A stretch of DNA of 64,000 nt from Clostridiales bacterium (lineage in GTDB: Bacteria > Bacillota_A > Clostridia > Saccharofermentanales > Saccharofermentanaceae), in NCBI GenBank assembly GCA_017649745.1, contig JAGCGE010000226.1, positions 1 to 64,000 of the forward strand, given 5' to 3'. The notes beneath the pieces are model-generated. The model worked only from the letters and a program-made list of their open reading frames with translations, was not told where the DNA came from and did no database searches. The position numbers were made by a program, and so were the translations under genes. Of this stretch, positions 52,172 through 61,189 are shown in pieces. How positions within the stretch are numbered: the first letter of the stretch is position 1; every line of letters begins with the position of its first letter.

Positions 52172-52516
52172 CTACTCGACGACCTTGACAATCGTAGGAT
52201 TGACAGTGACCTCGACTTCCTTGTCGAGAGCGGCCTTGAGAGCGTTCAGGTGTTCGACCTGGCGATTCCACGCCCATGCGGTCTCCTTCGCCTCGAGATA
52301 TTCGTTGATCTTGCTCTGAAGATCACCGGTCTGATCGGCACCACCGACCTTACCGAGTTCGTCGATGATGGCATCAGCCTTCTCATCGGCTTCGGCTGCG
52401 CTGTCCTGGGCGGAAGCGATAGCCTGTTCAACACCACGACGGATACGCTCTTCACGACGAGTGAGAGCATCACTGCGAACACCCTGAGGGTTCACTACGA
52501 ACGAAATTCTTTTCAT
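52172..52516 (-). CDS. Coiled-coil protein with GC-rich codons
   Basis: 114 aa, mostly helical with heptads (IASAQDSAAEADEKADAIIDEL). Third codon positions are strongly C/G, unlike neighbours, implying high expression or recent acquisition. Possibly a virion or scaffolding component (guess). Confidence 0.65.
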   Translation of the reverse strand: MKRISFVVNPQGVRSDALTRREERIRRGVEQAIASAQDSAAEADEKADAIIDELGKVGGADQTGDLQSKINEYLEAKETAWAWNRQVEHLNALKAALDKEVEVTVNPTIVKVVE

Positions 52517-52517
52517 G

Positions 52518-53234
52518 TTACAAAATTATTTTAAAAGTTGTTGTTAGACTCGGAGCCTTAACAGACTCCACTTTAAATTCAGTTGAATTAGATTTGACTT
52601 TTGGTTCTACACCAGTAGAAAGATGTGCTGCGATACTACGCATATGATCAAATAGACCATTTATGGCTCTATGCAAAGCTGTAAGATCGTAACTTTTACA
52701 TTCAGGAAACGAACCTCCAGCAGCATTGTAACCATATGCATTGGTACAGAAAACCATCTTATCTAAACTGAGTTTACTAAAAATCAAAGCGTTACGGAAA
52801 GAAGATTCCTCCAGAAAGCAACCGCATACTTTATAATTAATAGTTTCTCCATTTACATCAAATTTGATTTTATCACCAAGTTTGATATAAGGGATACTTT
52901 TGTAATTATCAATAGTAATTGTTTGTTCTGGGGTTGATTCTTCTATTTTACGGAATAAAGCATTAATTATACGTTTTAATGCATCAAAATCATTATTTTC
53001 ACATTGTGGAAAAATGCCATCACCTACAGGTGAATACCCGTATATATCTCGACAATACGAACGTTTATCACGTATTCCTAGCGTATCAAAGATTACATCA
53101 TTTGATAGTCCACAACAGGTAAGATGTGATGATGTAACTTGATATCTAATCTCTTTTCCATTTAATGCAAAAATAACATCGTCTCCGATACTTGGATGAA
53201 TTATTCTATAATTCTCAATAGTAATTTTTGCCAT
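52518..53234 (-). CDS. Tandem-repeat paralogue, family A (two copies fused)
   Basis: 238 aa consisting of two repeats of about 90 residues (TIENYRIIHPSIGDDVIFALNG... and TIDNYKSIPYIKLGDKIKFDVNG...), each with an NYxxI entry, a YGY block and a D-x-x-AL helix. Ends FKIIL, close to the IKL tail of its relatives. Function unknown. Confidence 0.65.
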   Translation of the reverse strand: MAKITIENYRIIHPSIGDDVIFALNGKEIRYQVTSSHLTCCGLSNDVIFDTLGIRDKRSYCRDIYGYSPVGDGIFPQCENNDFDALKRIINALFRKIEESTPEQTITIDNYKSIPYIKLGDKIKFDVNGETINYKVCGCFLEESSFRNALIFSKLSLDKMVFCTNAYGYNAAGGSFPECKSYDLTALHRAINGLFDHMRSIAAHLSTGVEPKVKSNSTEFKVESVKAPSLTTTFKIIL

Positions 53235-53235
53235 A

Positions 53236-53634
53236 TTACTTGTTCAAGAAAACAAGTTTCTGAAAAAAGGACGGTTTGTTATTTGACTTACAAACGGCAG
53301 AACAAACGCCATTCTTTCTCTCTATTTCTTCGAATAATGCAACGATAACATTGCACAGAGCACGAAAGTCTCCTTTTTTGCAACGAGGAAAACCATAGCT
53401 ACAATCAGATTCGTATCCATAGGCTTTATTGCAAAATTCTGATGCACATACATTGCATTCTGTAAAAATTTTACTATCCCCTTCCCAACATCTTGCATTC
53501 TGAAGATGATCTGAATTTACTTCATAACGCAAATCGTAATAACGAAAAGGAAAAATCACATATCCATCAAAATGAGAAAGAATTTTTGGTGTTAATGTTC
53601 TAAAATTATCTATGGTAATTGTCTTTACTGCCAT
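53236..53634 (-). CDS. Family A paralogue
   Basis: 132 aa, single repeat (TIDNFRTLTPKILSHFDGYVIF...KAYGYESD...FRALCNVIVALFEEI), several Cys. Ends FLNK, without the IKL tail. Confidence 0.6.
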   Translation of the reverse strand: MAVKTITIDNFRTLTPKILSHFDGYVIFPFRYYDLRYEVNSDHLQNARCWEGDSKIFTECNVCASEFCNKAYGYESDCSYGFPRCKKGDFRALCNVIVALFEEIERKNGVCSAVCKSNNKPSFFQKLVFLNK

Positions 53635-53639
53635 GTTTA

Positions 53640-54014
53640 TTAAAGCTTAATATGAAATTGACCAATTGTAGTCATTTTTATTCTCACATTAGAACCTTTA
53701 CTGAGTGTTTTAATTCTCTCAAAAATAGCACAAATGACTTTAAGTAGTGCATCATAATCCTCATATTCGCATTCTGGAAATCCAAGTTCTCCAACATCTT
53801 CTGCTGAATAACCATATGCTTCCGAGCAAAATTTGCAATGATCCTCAATTCCTAATACGTCTAAGATTTTACTATTAGCACTACCAGTTTCTATTCCTAG
53901 ATAGCCTGCTTCAACAGTATAAATATAAGTATTACCGTTGAATACAAAAGTAACTTTATCTCCTTCTTCAACTTCAGAAAACTGTTTATAATTTTCAATA
54001 GTTAAATGCTGCAT
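53640..54014 (-). CDS. Family A paralogue with IKL tail
   Basis: 124 aa, single repeat (TIENYKQFSEVEEGDKVTFVFNG...EAYGYSAED...YDALLKVICAIFERI) ending FHIKL and TAA. Confidence 0.6.
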   Translation of the reverse strand: MQHLTIENYKQFSEVEEGDKVTFVFNGNTYIYTVEAGYLGIETGSANSKILDVLGIEDHCKFCSEAYGYSAEDVGELGFPECEYEDYDALLKVICAIFERIKTLSKGSNVRIKMTTIGQFHIKL

Positions 54015-54015
54015 A

Positions 54016-54414
54016 TTACAACTTGATAGAAAGATTCATCTTAGTTGGAACATGTAGTTTAATAGGAGTACATTCAGGAATAACTTTCTTTCCAGATTCT
54101 ATAGGAGACAATCCTCTACGTGCTGCAAGATTGTCAAAAAGAAACATGATCATCTTGTCTCTTTCATAATCATCGTAAAACTCTGGAAAATCACCATGAC
54201 GACGTTCTCCATAAACTTGCTTACTTACAGATTCTTTGTCAAGATGAAGTTCTGTAAAAATAGTATCATTTAATCCCCTACGAAAATTTAAGAAAGTCTC
54301 GTGTATGTCATAAACCAAAGTATTTCCTTTGGATATCTCAAAAACCAGTCTATCACTCGAAGTAATAGTATGATTTTTTAATACACTTTTATAATTATAA
54401 ACGTTGATGTCCAT
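54016..54414 (-). CDS. Family A paralogue with IKL tail
   Basis: 132 aa, diverged single repeat (NVYNYKSVLKNHTITSSDRLVF...KQVYGERRHGDFPEF) ending TKMNLSIKL and TAA. The tail matches family B (58-60 kb) despite unrelated bodies. Confidence 0.6.
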   Translation of the reverse strand: MDINVYNYKSVLKNHTITSSDRLVFEISKGNTLVYDIHETFLNFRRGLNDTIFTELHLDKESVSKQVYGERRHGDFPEFYDDYERDKMIMFLFDNLAARRGLSPIESGKKVIPECTPIKLHVPTKMNLSIKL

Positions 54415-54415
54415 A

Positions 54416-54841
54416 TTATTCTACCTTTAACCAACCAAGTTTATATTTTAAGTAATGAAAGTACGTCTTGAATATAATTAGTTTAATAGAAGCAATAGGA
54501 CTAACATCAGTCAACGGATTAAATATGTAGTCACTAAAATAAACAAGAGTACCTTTCGGAATTATGGCATGAAAAGAAGTACATCCACCCCATTTACATT
54601 TATTTTTATAAAAGGAATGAATACCTTCATTAATATTCATCATATGTTCCTCTTCAAAAGGATCATAATAGTTATCAATGCCAAAGTGATCAACACTTTG
54701 AATAAAATAACCATTATGAAAGACAATTTCTTGACCAAATGTAGGACTTCTGTAAATACTTCCGTTTTTGGTCAAATTTTTAAAACAGTGTAGATCTTTA
54801 GCTGCTTTAATTGGTTTTCTAGCTTTTATCGTTAAACACAT
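54416..54841 (-). CDS. Hypothetical protein
   Basis: 141 aa. MCLTIKARKPIKAAKDLHCFKNL followed by SPTFGQEIVFHNGYF matches a small phage family with a C-x-K start and F-x-x-Y core; role unknown. Confidence 0.6.
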   Translation of the reverse strand: MCLTIKARKPIKAAKDLHCFKNLTKNGSIYRSPTFGQEIVFHNGYFIQSVDHFGIDNYYDPFEEEHMMNINEGIHSFYKNKCKWGGCTSFHAIIPKGTLVYFSDYIFNPLTDVSPIASIKLIIFKTYFHYLKYKLGWLKVE

Positions 54842-54939
54842 AACATTCTATTTTAATTGGTGCTTTACAGAGGTATCACCCTCTGTAAAACAAAAAGACA
54901 CAACGAATTTTGTACTTTGGTAACAACTATTCATTCTGT

Positions 54940-55296
54940 TTATTTAGTTAAACTTAGGATTTCGTTGTATCTTTTAAGGATCATTTTCCTTTGAGAACTA
55001 GAAAACTTAGATTCCTTCTTATCGATAAGAATCTTATTGTGCACAAGGTGATAGAGAGTTTCTATTCCCAGTTCTGCAAGAACATGAGTAATAGTTCTCT
55101 CTTTAGGTCGAAGTGTTCTAAGCAAGAAGTCATTCAGATTTAAAATCGGAAGCTCATCATACTTAGACATTATCTCGGTGGGTTCAAGAACTTGTACATC
55201 TTCCAAGTTCAGCCCAAGCTTTTCTACGTCAAAATCGTCCTTATCATATAAGATAAAGACATCGGGATTATCCGGAAAACGGCATGAGATAAACAT
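54940..55296 (-). CDS. Hypothetical protein with HhH/alpha-CTD-like end
   Basis: 118 aa. The C-terminal LAELGIETLYHLVHNKILIDKKESKFS resembles a helix-hairpin-helix as in the RNA polymerase alpha C-terminal domain. DNA binding is plausible; no stronger evidence. Confidence 0.5.
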   Translation of the reverse strand: MFISCRFPDNPDVFILYDKDDFDVEKLGLNLEDVQVLEPTEIMSKYDELPILNLNDFLLRTLRPKERTITHVLAELGIETLYHLVHNKILIDKKESKFSSSQRKMILKRYNEILSLTK

Positions 55297-55361
55297 ATAT
55301 CAAATGTAATAAATTTTCCAGACTACCAATCCCAACGAGGCCAATCGTATTGCATAGTCAG

Positions 55362-55613
55362 CTATTTAAGTTTTGGTAAAGATTGACTTTCATACATTAA
55401 CTGTGTGATATCTTCTTCGGTACAATAACCAACCCTATCATCTGATATAATAGAATTCTGAGGTACTAATTCAAACTCATAAGGGGCACCAACAGTGGTG
55501 GCTGTGCCTTTCCCTTTGCGAACCACCACTGTGTACCCGTTCCTTAATTTTATACCAGCTTTATTAGATTGGTCAAAAACCAAATCTTCAAATGAATATT
55601 TTTTCCTACTCAC
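55362..55613 (-). CDS. Hypothetical protein (GTG start)
   Basis: 83 aa; the start is GTG at 55611-55613 (VSRKKYSFEDLVF), overlapping the end of the next upstream gene. Basic, strand-rich; unknown function. Confidence 0.5.
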   Translation of the reverse strand: MSRKKYSFEDLVFDQSNKAGIKLRNGYTVVVRKGKGTATTVGAPYEFELVPQNSIISDDRVGYCTEEDITQLMYESQSLPKLK

Positions 55614-55761
55614 ACATTCTGTGCGAGAAAGGAACCCCTGCGTTTACAGCGCACGGAAACGTACGCTCTACCTTCTTCATCTCCGTCTTTCCGTCCTTAG
55701 TGGGAACTTCAATTTCCACAGTCCGACGGATAAACATCAGTCTTGTTTTCGGTTTTGCCAT
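55606..55761 (-). CDS. Small basic protein (51 aa)
   Basis: ATG 55759-55761, TAG 55606-55608; GC-leaning codons (RRTVEIEVPTKDGKTEMKKVE). Overlaps the membrane-anchored gene by about 50 nt. Real gene likely from composition. Confidence 0.5.
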   Translation of the reverse strand: MAKPKTRLMFIRRTVEIEVPTKDGKTEMKKVERTFPCAVNAGVPFSHRMCE

Positions 55762-56113
55762 TAAATAATTGTTTTAAATTGTAATTAATTCGATGAGGTT
55801 TAACCGTATACCAGATTTTGTTTCTAAAAGTAGATTCACGTTTTTCAACAACGAAACTAATTTTACCACGAACAAAATCTTGAAAATCAGTGTCAGAAAC
55901 AACATAATCATCTGAAAGAAGATTTATCTTCTCTCTAATAGAAAGATTCTCTGACATATCACTGCTGCAGAACACTTCTGTTGCCTGAGTTATCTTTCCC
56001 TTTTTAGATACAAATATTGCTCCGCCAAGAAACAATATCAGAAAAATACTCAGAATAACAACAGGAAACCATACGTCCCAGTCTATTTTTAATTTGGCAT
56101 TCATAGTAGTCAA
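55709..56113 (-). CDS. Membrane-anchored protein
   Basis: 134 aa. One TM helix near residues 14-34 then a soluble domain. Stops at TGA; TAA lies four codons on. Unknown function. Confidence 0.55.
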   Translation of the reverse strand: MTTMNAKLKIDWDVWFPVVILSIFLILFLGGAIFVSKKGKITQATEVFCSSDMSENLSIREKINLLSDDYVVSDTDFQDFVRGKISFVVEKRESTFRNKIWYTVKPHRINYNLKQLFNGKTENKTDVYPSDCGN

Positions 56114-56229
56114 ATTTTAAGGGCCCCTAAACTCCAAAAGTGGCATTTTTAGAGTTATTAGTAGAAATCTTATATCCCATTGGAGCCCTTCCACAATGCA
56201 AAGAACTTCGTTAATTTTACGGACTAACG

Positions 56230-56574
56230 TTAGACCTTGTTGATAGCATTCTTAAGATGCCGCTGAAATTCAGCCATAGCGTACTCATAGGTAATCGCTT
56301 TTGCCAGAATATCAAATACACCAGGAACCACAAGTCCATACTTACAGAGATAATCGTCTTTGATTTCGAACATCTGCTGTAAATTGAAACCGTGTTTTTG
56401 TTCAGTATAGGAATGCGTAATCGCTTTCAAAATGGCAGATGCCTCATAACGATTGTATCCACCAACATTCATAAGCGATACGATTGTGATAGGCGTACCG
56501 TTTCTAAAAAAGTCAACTACAACATTATACGCTTTTCTTGCAGTAGTCGATCTAAACTTTCTCATCGTATCCAT
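56230..56574 (-). CDS. Hypothetical protein
   Basis: 114 aa, helical, with some moderately GC-rich codons. No motif recognised. Confidence 0.55.
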   Translation of the reverse strand: MDTMRKFRSTTARKAYNVVVDFFRNGTPITIVSLMNVGGYNRYEASAILKAITHSYTEQKHGFNLQQMFEIKDDYLCKYGLVVPGVFDILAKAITYEYAMAEFQRHLKNAINKV

Positions 56575-56767
56575 ACATTAAAAAATCAAGAATCTTAACT
56601 TCTATCCAAAGAAAAGCATATACAACAAGTGTACAAACTATTATCGGCCAAAATAAACCGAATAGAATATCCCAGTTACCATAGTTGACTTTACTATATC
56701 TATGGATAAGATATGATGTAATTGGCCATCCAACTATGTAAATAATGAACAATATAAACCAAATCAT
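56552..56767 (-). CDS. Small membrane protein
   Basis: 71 aa, two TM segments. Start overlaps the upstream TGA (ATGA). Stops at TAG inside the next gene. Confidence 0.55.
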   Translation of the reverse strand: MIWFILFIIYIVGWPITSYLIHRYSKVNYGNWDILFGLFWPIIVCTLVVYAFLWIEVKILDFLMYGYDEKV

Positions 56768-57075
56768 CTTTCTCTGATAGATTTAATTGACATAAAATCT
56801 TCCCTAGTAAAAACATAGGTAGGATCTGGTGCAACAGGGATATGAATATCAGTAATCTCAATTTTTGCAGAAGAATTCTTGGAATAACCATTAATTTCTA
56901 CCATCACTGGTTTACCATCGATCTCATAAACAAGTTCATAAGATCTACGTACACCAATCGCTCTACGTTTGTTTAGATGCTCATTGGCAAGAAAAACAAT
57001 ACCTACAGCAGCAAGTATTATAAATCCAAAAATTAATGGAATTCTTATATTGTATGAAAGCTCAATTTTTTTCAT
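56764..57075 (-). CDS. Membrane-anchored protein ending in TGA
   Basis: 103 aa with an N-terminal TM helix (residues about 10-30). Ends IRER and TGA in an ATGA overlap with the next start, the arrangement expected if TGA is a stop here. Confidence 0.6.
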   Translation of the reverse strand: MKKIELSYNIRIPLIFGFIILAAVGIVFLANEHLNKRRAIGVRRSYELVYEIDGKPVMVEINGYSKNSSAKIEITDIHIPVAPDPTYVFTREDFMSIKSIRER

Positions 57076-57257
57076 ACTTCATAATTCCTAAGAAGGTATA
57101 CAAAGAGTAAGATTACAAAGAGAGTTCCAATCAAACCAGCAAGATCGGATTTGAAAGCGAGGGAGAGAAATGCGAAAATCGCAATGCTTACAAGAGCGAA
57201 TAAGCAGATTCCAATAAACCAGCCTATTGCTTTTTCACAAATTTCGATAATGGACAT
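57072..57257 (-). CDS. Small membrane protein ending in TGA
   Basis: 61 aa, two TM helices. TGA overlaps the next ATG. One of four adjacent small membrane proteins, perhaps a lysis or envelope cassette (inference). Confidence 0.55.
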   Translation of the reverse strand: MSIIEICEKAIGWFIGICLFALVSIAIFAFLSLAFKSDLAGLIGTLFVILLFVYLLRNYEV

Positions 57258-57302
57258 AGTTTTTAGTTGTTAATGTTTGAAGGACTGGATTAGTAAAGAA
57301 AC

Positions 57303-57335
57303 AAAGCCCCTCTCAACGTATTGGAGAGAGGCTTT
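57303..57335 (-). terminator. Hairpin after the coiled-coil membrane protein
   Basis: AAAGCCCCTCTC/GAGAGAGGCTTT, 12 bp with one mismatch, U-rich tract on the minus strand; about 70 nt after the TAG TAA of the gene at 57408-58118. Confidence 0.7.
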
Positions 57336-57407
57336 GCAAACACTAAAACTAAACCATGCCCTTTCGGGGAACCCCTAGAACCTATCACAGTTCTAGAGAT
57401 TTGTTTA

Positions 57408-58118
57408 CTACTCAAAGGCTTCGAAAAGCGCTTCGTACTTAGCCTGATCGAACTTGATCTTCTGAGGCGTAGTGGAATCGCCCATGAGCTTATCCACATG
57501 CTTACGATTTTCGTTCTCGTTGGCGATGTGCTTGAACTCCTGTTCGAGAGAATCAAGCTTGAGATCGATGAACGAATTGTCATCGATAGAGACGCTGTCC
57601 GCAATCATTGCGACAATCTGGGCTTTCCGAAGAGCAAGAAGACCGTCGAATTCGACAATCTTGGCATCCAGAAGGACAATCTTGTTTTCGAGATCATCCG
57701 CTGCATTCTGAAGACGCTTGTAAGTGTTTTCATGAATTTCGTATTCATACACAAGACGAGCACCTTCTTCCTTGCTAATCTGCTCTTTGACTTTACGGAT
57801 ATTTGCGGCCTTCTGAGCAACCGCATTCTCCATAATATTACGTTGCTCTTTGACAGAAGTCAGCGCTTCCGTGAGATAGGTCCTATTCTCGACGAACTGG
57901 GCCTTCTTTACGGTACGATATTCTGCAAGAGTGCTGAGCAACTTCTCCTTGACGAGAGAGAAGTTGTCCTTTTTCAGGTCCCCGAGAAGACGATTGAATC
58001 GTTTCACAATCGAATTCTCAGAGAGGCAGAGATGCTTGTCGATATACTCCTTACCAGAGAAACTACCGTACCAGATCATCCCTGCAACGAGGGCGGCGAT
58101 AAGTAAAAGTGTGAACAT
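57408..58118 (-). CDS. Coiled-coil membrane protein
   Basis: 236 aa. N-terminal TM (LLLIAALVAGMIWYG) then long coiled coils (TYLTEALTSVKEQRNIMENAV...). Looks like a spanin- or PspA-like extended rod. GC-leaning codons; ends TAG TAA in tandem. Confidence 0.65.
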   Translation of the reverse strand: MFTLLLIAALVAGMIWYGSFSGKEYIDKHLCLSENSIVKRFNRLLGDLKKDNFSLVKEKLLSTLAEYRTVKKAQFVENRTYLTEALTSVKEQRNIMENAVAQKAANIRKVKEQISKEEGARLVYEYEIHENTYKRLQNAADDLENKIVLLDAKIVEFDGLLALRKAQIVAMIADSVSIDDNSFIDLKLDSLEQEFKHIANENENRKHVDKLMGDSTTPQKIKFDQAKYEALFEAFE

Positions 58119-58561
58119 TATTTAAACTTGAATCTAAAAAGAAAATCCAGGTAAGGAAAAGAGGTTTGAGGATAAGTGTCAGGATGAGTTATCTGTATCT
58201 GCCAGCACATCAACATGATTGCTAATGAGATACAAATAATAATCCCGGTAACAATTATCCGTTCAGGCAACGTTGTTGCTCCGAACATTGGAAACGAACA
58301 GAGAGTCCATCCAACTACCGTTGAATAGAACAAAATATTGGACCACAGTACATTGGGAATGGCCAGCAGGAACAGAGTTCCCAGGAAGCCAATAGCAAGT
58401 AGCGATATCCAAAAAGCAGAAGAAAAAGATTCTCCAGACAAGCTACCATAATAGAAACTATTACGTGCCCGTCTAGTCACATAGAGTTTTTTGTTATCAA
58501 TAGAGTACTCTACTCTACGGTCATTCGGAAACAATTCCCGAAGACATTGTTCGACTGTCAT
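58118..58561 (-). CDS. Membrane protein
   Basis: 147 aa with four hydrophobic segments between residues about 48 and 125. Its start overlaps the TGA of the family B gene. Confidence 0.6.
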   Translation of the reverse strand: MTVEQCLRELFPNDRRVEYSIDNKKLYVTRRARNSFYYGSLSGESFSSAFWISLLAIGFLGTLFLLAIPNVLWSNILFYSTVVGWTLCSFPMFGATTLPERIIVTGIIICISLAIMLMCWQIQITHPDTYPQTSFPYLDFLFRFKFK

Positions 58562-58881
58562 AGCTTAATTTTAAATGTTTGTGAAAATTGTTTCTTTTTA
58601 ACAGGTTCTTCTTTGAGGCAGTTATATCCTAACCAAATTATCGAAAAGATTTCCGGTGTAACTTCCATGTATTGATATACATCTTTGTAAAAATTTACAT
58701 CAGATGCATAGCTAATGGTGCCATTTTTACAGCTAGGAGAATATGCAAAAGAATTCCTAGGATTGTTCCAATGAATCTCGTCTGGAGCAACACGGACTCC
58801 TTTAGACTTGATAACTTTTAGAACCTTAGCTAATTCCTCACTACCTCTACAACAAATGTTTTCTTTTTTAAAAACAGGCAT
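58558..58881 (-). CDS. Family B paralogue, single repeat, IKL tail
   Basis: 107 aa. One repeat (ENICCRGSEELAKVLKVIKSKG...EVTPEIFSIIWLGY) and tail FKIKL, then TGA in an ATGA overlap. The tail is at the same place as the TAA-ending paralogue, so TGA is the real end. Confidence 0.7.
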   Translation of the reverse strand: MPVFKKENICCRGSEELAKVLKVIKSKGVRVAPDEIHWNNPRNSFAYSPSCKNGTISYASDVNFYKDVYQYMEVTPEIFSIIWLGYNCLKEEPVKKKQFSQTFKIKL

Positions 58882-59513
58882 TACAGTTTGATTTGAAGTT
58901 TAGTTACCATTACAGTAACAGATCTTCTAGAAGGATCAGGTACATCAGCATCCGTATACTTTACATCAGCTATGGTTTTAGTTCCTAACCAAATGGCAGC
59001 AAATACTTCAGGTGATACTTCAACGCGTCCAAACTTTTCTCCAAAGTAAGGACCTTCGTTATACGATATACCAGTTCCAGAGCCTAGTGAACTTTCACTA
59101 AACTCAAACTTAGGATCACGACCTCTACCAAGAGACAACGGTCCCCAACCTTCGCTTTTTCTAATAGCTGTCAGTATTGGCTCAAACTCAGGAGAACCCT
59201 TGCAAAAAACTTTACCTTTTGCACGAGCTTTCAATGACTCAGGAATATACCCAAGCCAAGCAAATGCAAAAGTATAAGGATCTACACACGCAAAACCTTT
59301 ATTACTAAAAGCACCTGGTGCACTAAAATCATGAGCATATCTCATTATGTCATTGGTACGTTGAGTACCTTGTGCTATCTGATAATCTGACTTCATACAG
59401 ACTGATAGTAAATCTGGTCTAATTTCAATCAGTTTTTTACTCAGAATCTCGGCCAAGATGGTTGGAAGTTCTTCACAACCTATACAATAGATTTTACTTC
59501 TATCAAGACTCAT
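58881..59513 (-). CDS. Family B paralogue, two repeats, IKL tail
   Basis: 210 aa. Two repeats, each starting I-x-C-x-G (KIYCIGCEELPTIL, KVFCKGSPEFEPIL) and ending in F-x-x-A-x-WLG. Tail TKLQIKL then TAA. Confidence 0.7.
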   Translation of the reverse strand: MSLDRSKIYCIGCEELPTILAEILSKKLIEIRPDLLSVCMKSDYQIAQGTQRTNDIMRYAHDFSAPGAFSNKGFACVDPYTFAFAWLGYIPESLKARAKGKVFCKGSPEFEPILTAIRKSEGWGPLSLGRGRDPKFEFSESSLGSGTGISYNEGPYFGEKFGRVEVSPEVFAAIWLGTKTIADVKYTDADVPDPSRRSVTVMVTKLQIKL

Positions 59514-60133
59514 AACTTAATTGTAAGTTTAGTTACACTTACTTTAGTTATTTTAACATCCTGTTTAGGCGCAATAACTAAAGTTAGTTCATCCTCAGAT
59601 TCGATAATAGAATCTACATCCTGTCCAAGCCAGATGACAGAGAATACTTCTGGACTCACTTCGATACAATTTCTACTCTCGAAATAATCCATGCCAGAAT
59701 ATCCAAAATTAGAATCAGCAGAACCAACACCAAATTTATAACGATTATCAGTAGCTCTTTCTAACACAGTTTCTGGAGCACCAAAAGAAACCAAATTGCG
59801 TTTTATCATTTCTGATAAAACCTTTTTAAAAGTCTCTCCTCCTCTACAAAAGCAGATAATTTTTGCCTCAACTAAGATTTCTTCTGGAATCTTTCCAAGC
59901 CAAGCTACAGCAAAAGTAAAAGGGTCTACTTTCTGATAACCGTGATTCTCAAAAAAATCAGGACCACAATCATAACCAATAGATGTAGCATGACGAATAC
60001 TGTATCCGAAACACCAAGCATCACCAGAACTTTGTTCGATTCCATGTACTCTGACACCGGATGCACTAATTGCTTTTAACACTTTAGAGAATATTTTGCC
60101 ACCTTGGCAAAATATTTTTTGTCGATCAATCAT
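59510..60133 (-). CDS. Family B paralogue, two repeats, IKL tail
   Basis: 207 aa. Repeats start KIFCQGGKIFSKVLK and IICFCRGGETFKKVLS, both with VSPE/VDPF-FxxxWLG ends; tail TKLTIKL then TGA. Read-through here would add a stretch absent from the TAA-ending sister. Confidence 0.7.
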   Translation of the reverse strand: MIDRQKIFCQGGKIFSKVLKAISASGVRVHGIEQSSGDAWCFGYSIRHATSIGYDCGPDFFENHGYQKVDPFTFAVAWLGKIPEEILVEAKIICFCRGGETFKKVLSEMIKRNLVSFGAPETVLERATDNRYKFGVGSADSNFGYSGMDYFESRNCIEVSPEVFSVIWLGQDVDSIIESEDELTLVIAPKQDVKITKVSVTKLTIKL

Positions 60134-60157
60134 GGTTTTTAATGTTTTAAATGGAAC

Positions 60158-60183
60158 TTCAAGTTGATATCACTCAACTTGAA
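60158..60183 (-). promoter_or_regulatory. Hairpin with GTGATA hexaloop
   Basis: Perfect 10-bp stem TTCAAGTTGA/TCAACTTGAA; on the minus strand the loop is GTGATA. It sits 25 nt upstream of the family B gene. The same loop occurs at 63005-63036 and 63281-63304. Confidence 0.6.
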
Positions 60184-60772
60184 ATTAAATTGTACAATCC
60201 TTTCACTAAGATGACTTATAAGCATTTTACTATGCATTTCATGAGCGATTGTTATTTCTCAGTACTTCTATTAACGAAATTACCATACAAGACGCCTAAA
60301 CACCGTAAAGACTACCGTCTACATCGCCCAAACAGTTTTCACTGTGCTTTCAACTAGCTTTCGGCTAGAAGTATAATCGACGCATTACACTTGCTAGATT
60401 CATATGCCATATCTGACTACGATGAGACTAGTAGAAGACTAGTTCTAATCTCAAAGCTCTCGTTCATCATACTTCTGTGACTGGTGTGAGGTACCGTCCC
60501 CTGCAGGTAGACTTTTCACAAAAGGCCATCTTAAACGCTTCTGGCATTGCGTATACTTCAGGAATAGAGTCATCACCTGATAATGTAGTCTCTTCAGCTC
60601 GTTACACTACTTCGGAGGTTGACCTTTACACCACAGGTAAGATTAAAAATTATCCGCATAAACTAGTCAAAGTGGGAAGACCACAGTTTATATTACGTTC
60701 CATGGAACTTTTAAACAACAATCTCGAGAATCGGTGACTAGCAATTGGGAGAATTGTCGTTGTGGATAATTT
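60184..60772. other. Non-coding region, possible short plus-strand frame
   Basis: Contains an inverted repeat AGAAGTAT/ATACTTCT (60367-60476). A plus-strand frame from GTG 60477 to TGA 60737 (86 codons, Ser/Thr-rich) is open, but no plus-strand gene is otherwise present, so it is not called. Confidence 0.4.
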
Positions 60773-60988
60773 CTATTTAGTTTGGCTTTTAAACCAAACG
60801 ACAGCTTCATCTACAAGACTTTCAAAGACAGAATATTCTACATCTCGCAATGAAAATCTAGGACGTCCATCTTCATTATATTGTTCAAGATGTCTCTCAT
60901 AAACCGTCTTACGATCAGTTTCATCAAGATATGCAAGAACAAGATAAAAGAGATGATCAGATACTTGTTTGTCTTTTAACTGTTTCAT
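60773..60988 (-). CDS. Hypothetical protein
   Basis: 71 aa, charged helix-rich (QVSDHLFYLVLAYLDETDRK). Start overlaps TGA of the zinc-protein gene. Unknown function. Confidence 0.55.
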   Translation of the reverse strand: MKQLKDKQVSDHLFYLVLAYLDETDRKTVYERHLEQYNEDGRPRFSLRDVEYSVFESLVDEAVVWFKSQTK

Positions 60989-61158
60989 GCTGCTACAATA
61001 GATTGTCGATATCGAAATCTTTTACAAACATCATCGTCTTTCTTTTCTTTGTGTGTAATTCTACAAATACACTTATGACTTATGGGTTGTCCAGATTTCA
61101 AATCATAAGTAACTGAACAGATACAATGTTTACAATATTGACAAACTCGATAACTCAT
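60985..61158 (-). CDS. Small Cys-rich protein ending in TGA
   Basis: 57 aa from MSYRVCQYCKHC; CxxC, CxC and a later Cys suggest a zinc site. TGA overlaps the next ATG. Confidence 0.5.
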   Translation of the reverse strand: MSYRVCQYCKHCICSVTYDLKSGQPISHKCICRITHKEKKDDDVCKRFRYRQSIVAA

Positions 61159-61189
61159 AATTAAATTAATTAAAATAGAACTCCATACG

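Noticed and set aside
57321..58106. 261-codon plus-strand frame opposite the coiled-coil gene
   Set aside because: Shadow of the GC-leaning minus-strand gene at 57408-58118, whose TM and heptad pattern is convincing.
60477..60737. Plus-strand frame of 86 codons (GTG start)
   Set aside because: No other plus-strand gene occurs in 64 kb; the region has inverted repeats typical of the non-coding elements. Kept as a possibility in the region note only.
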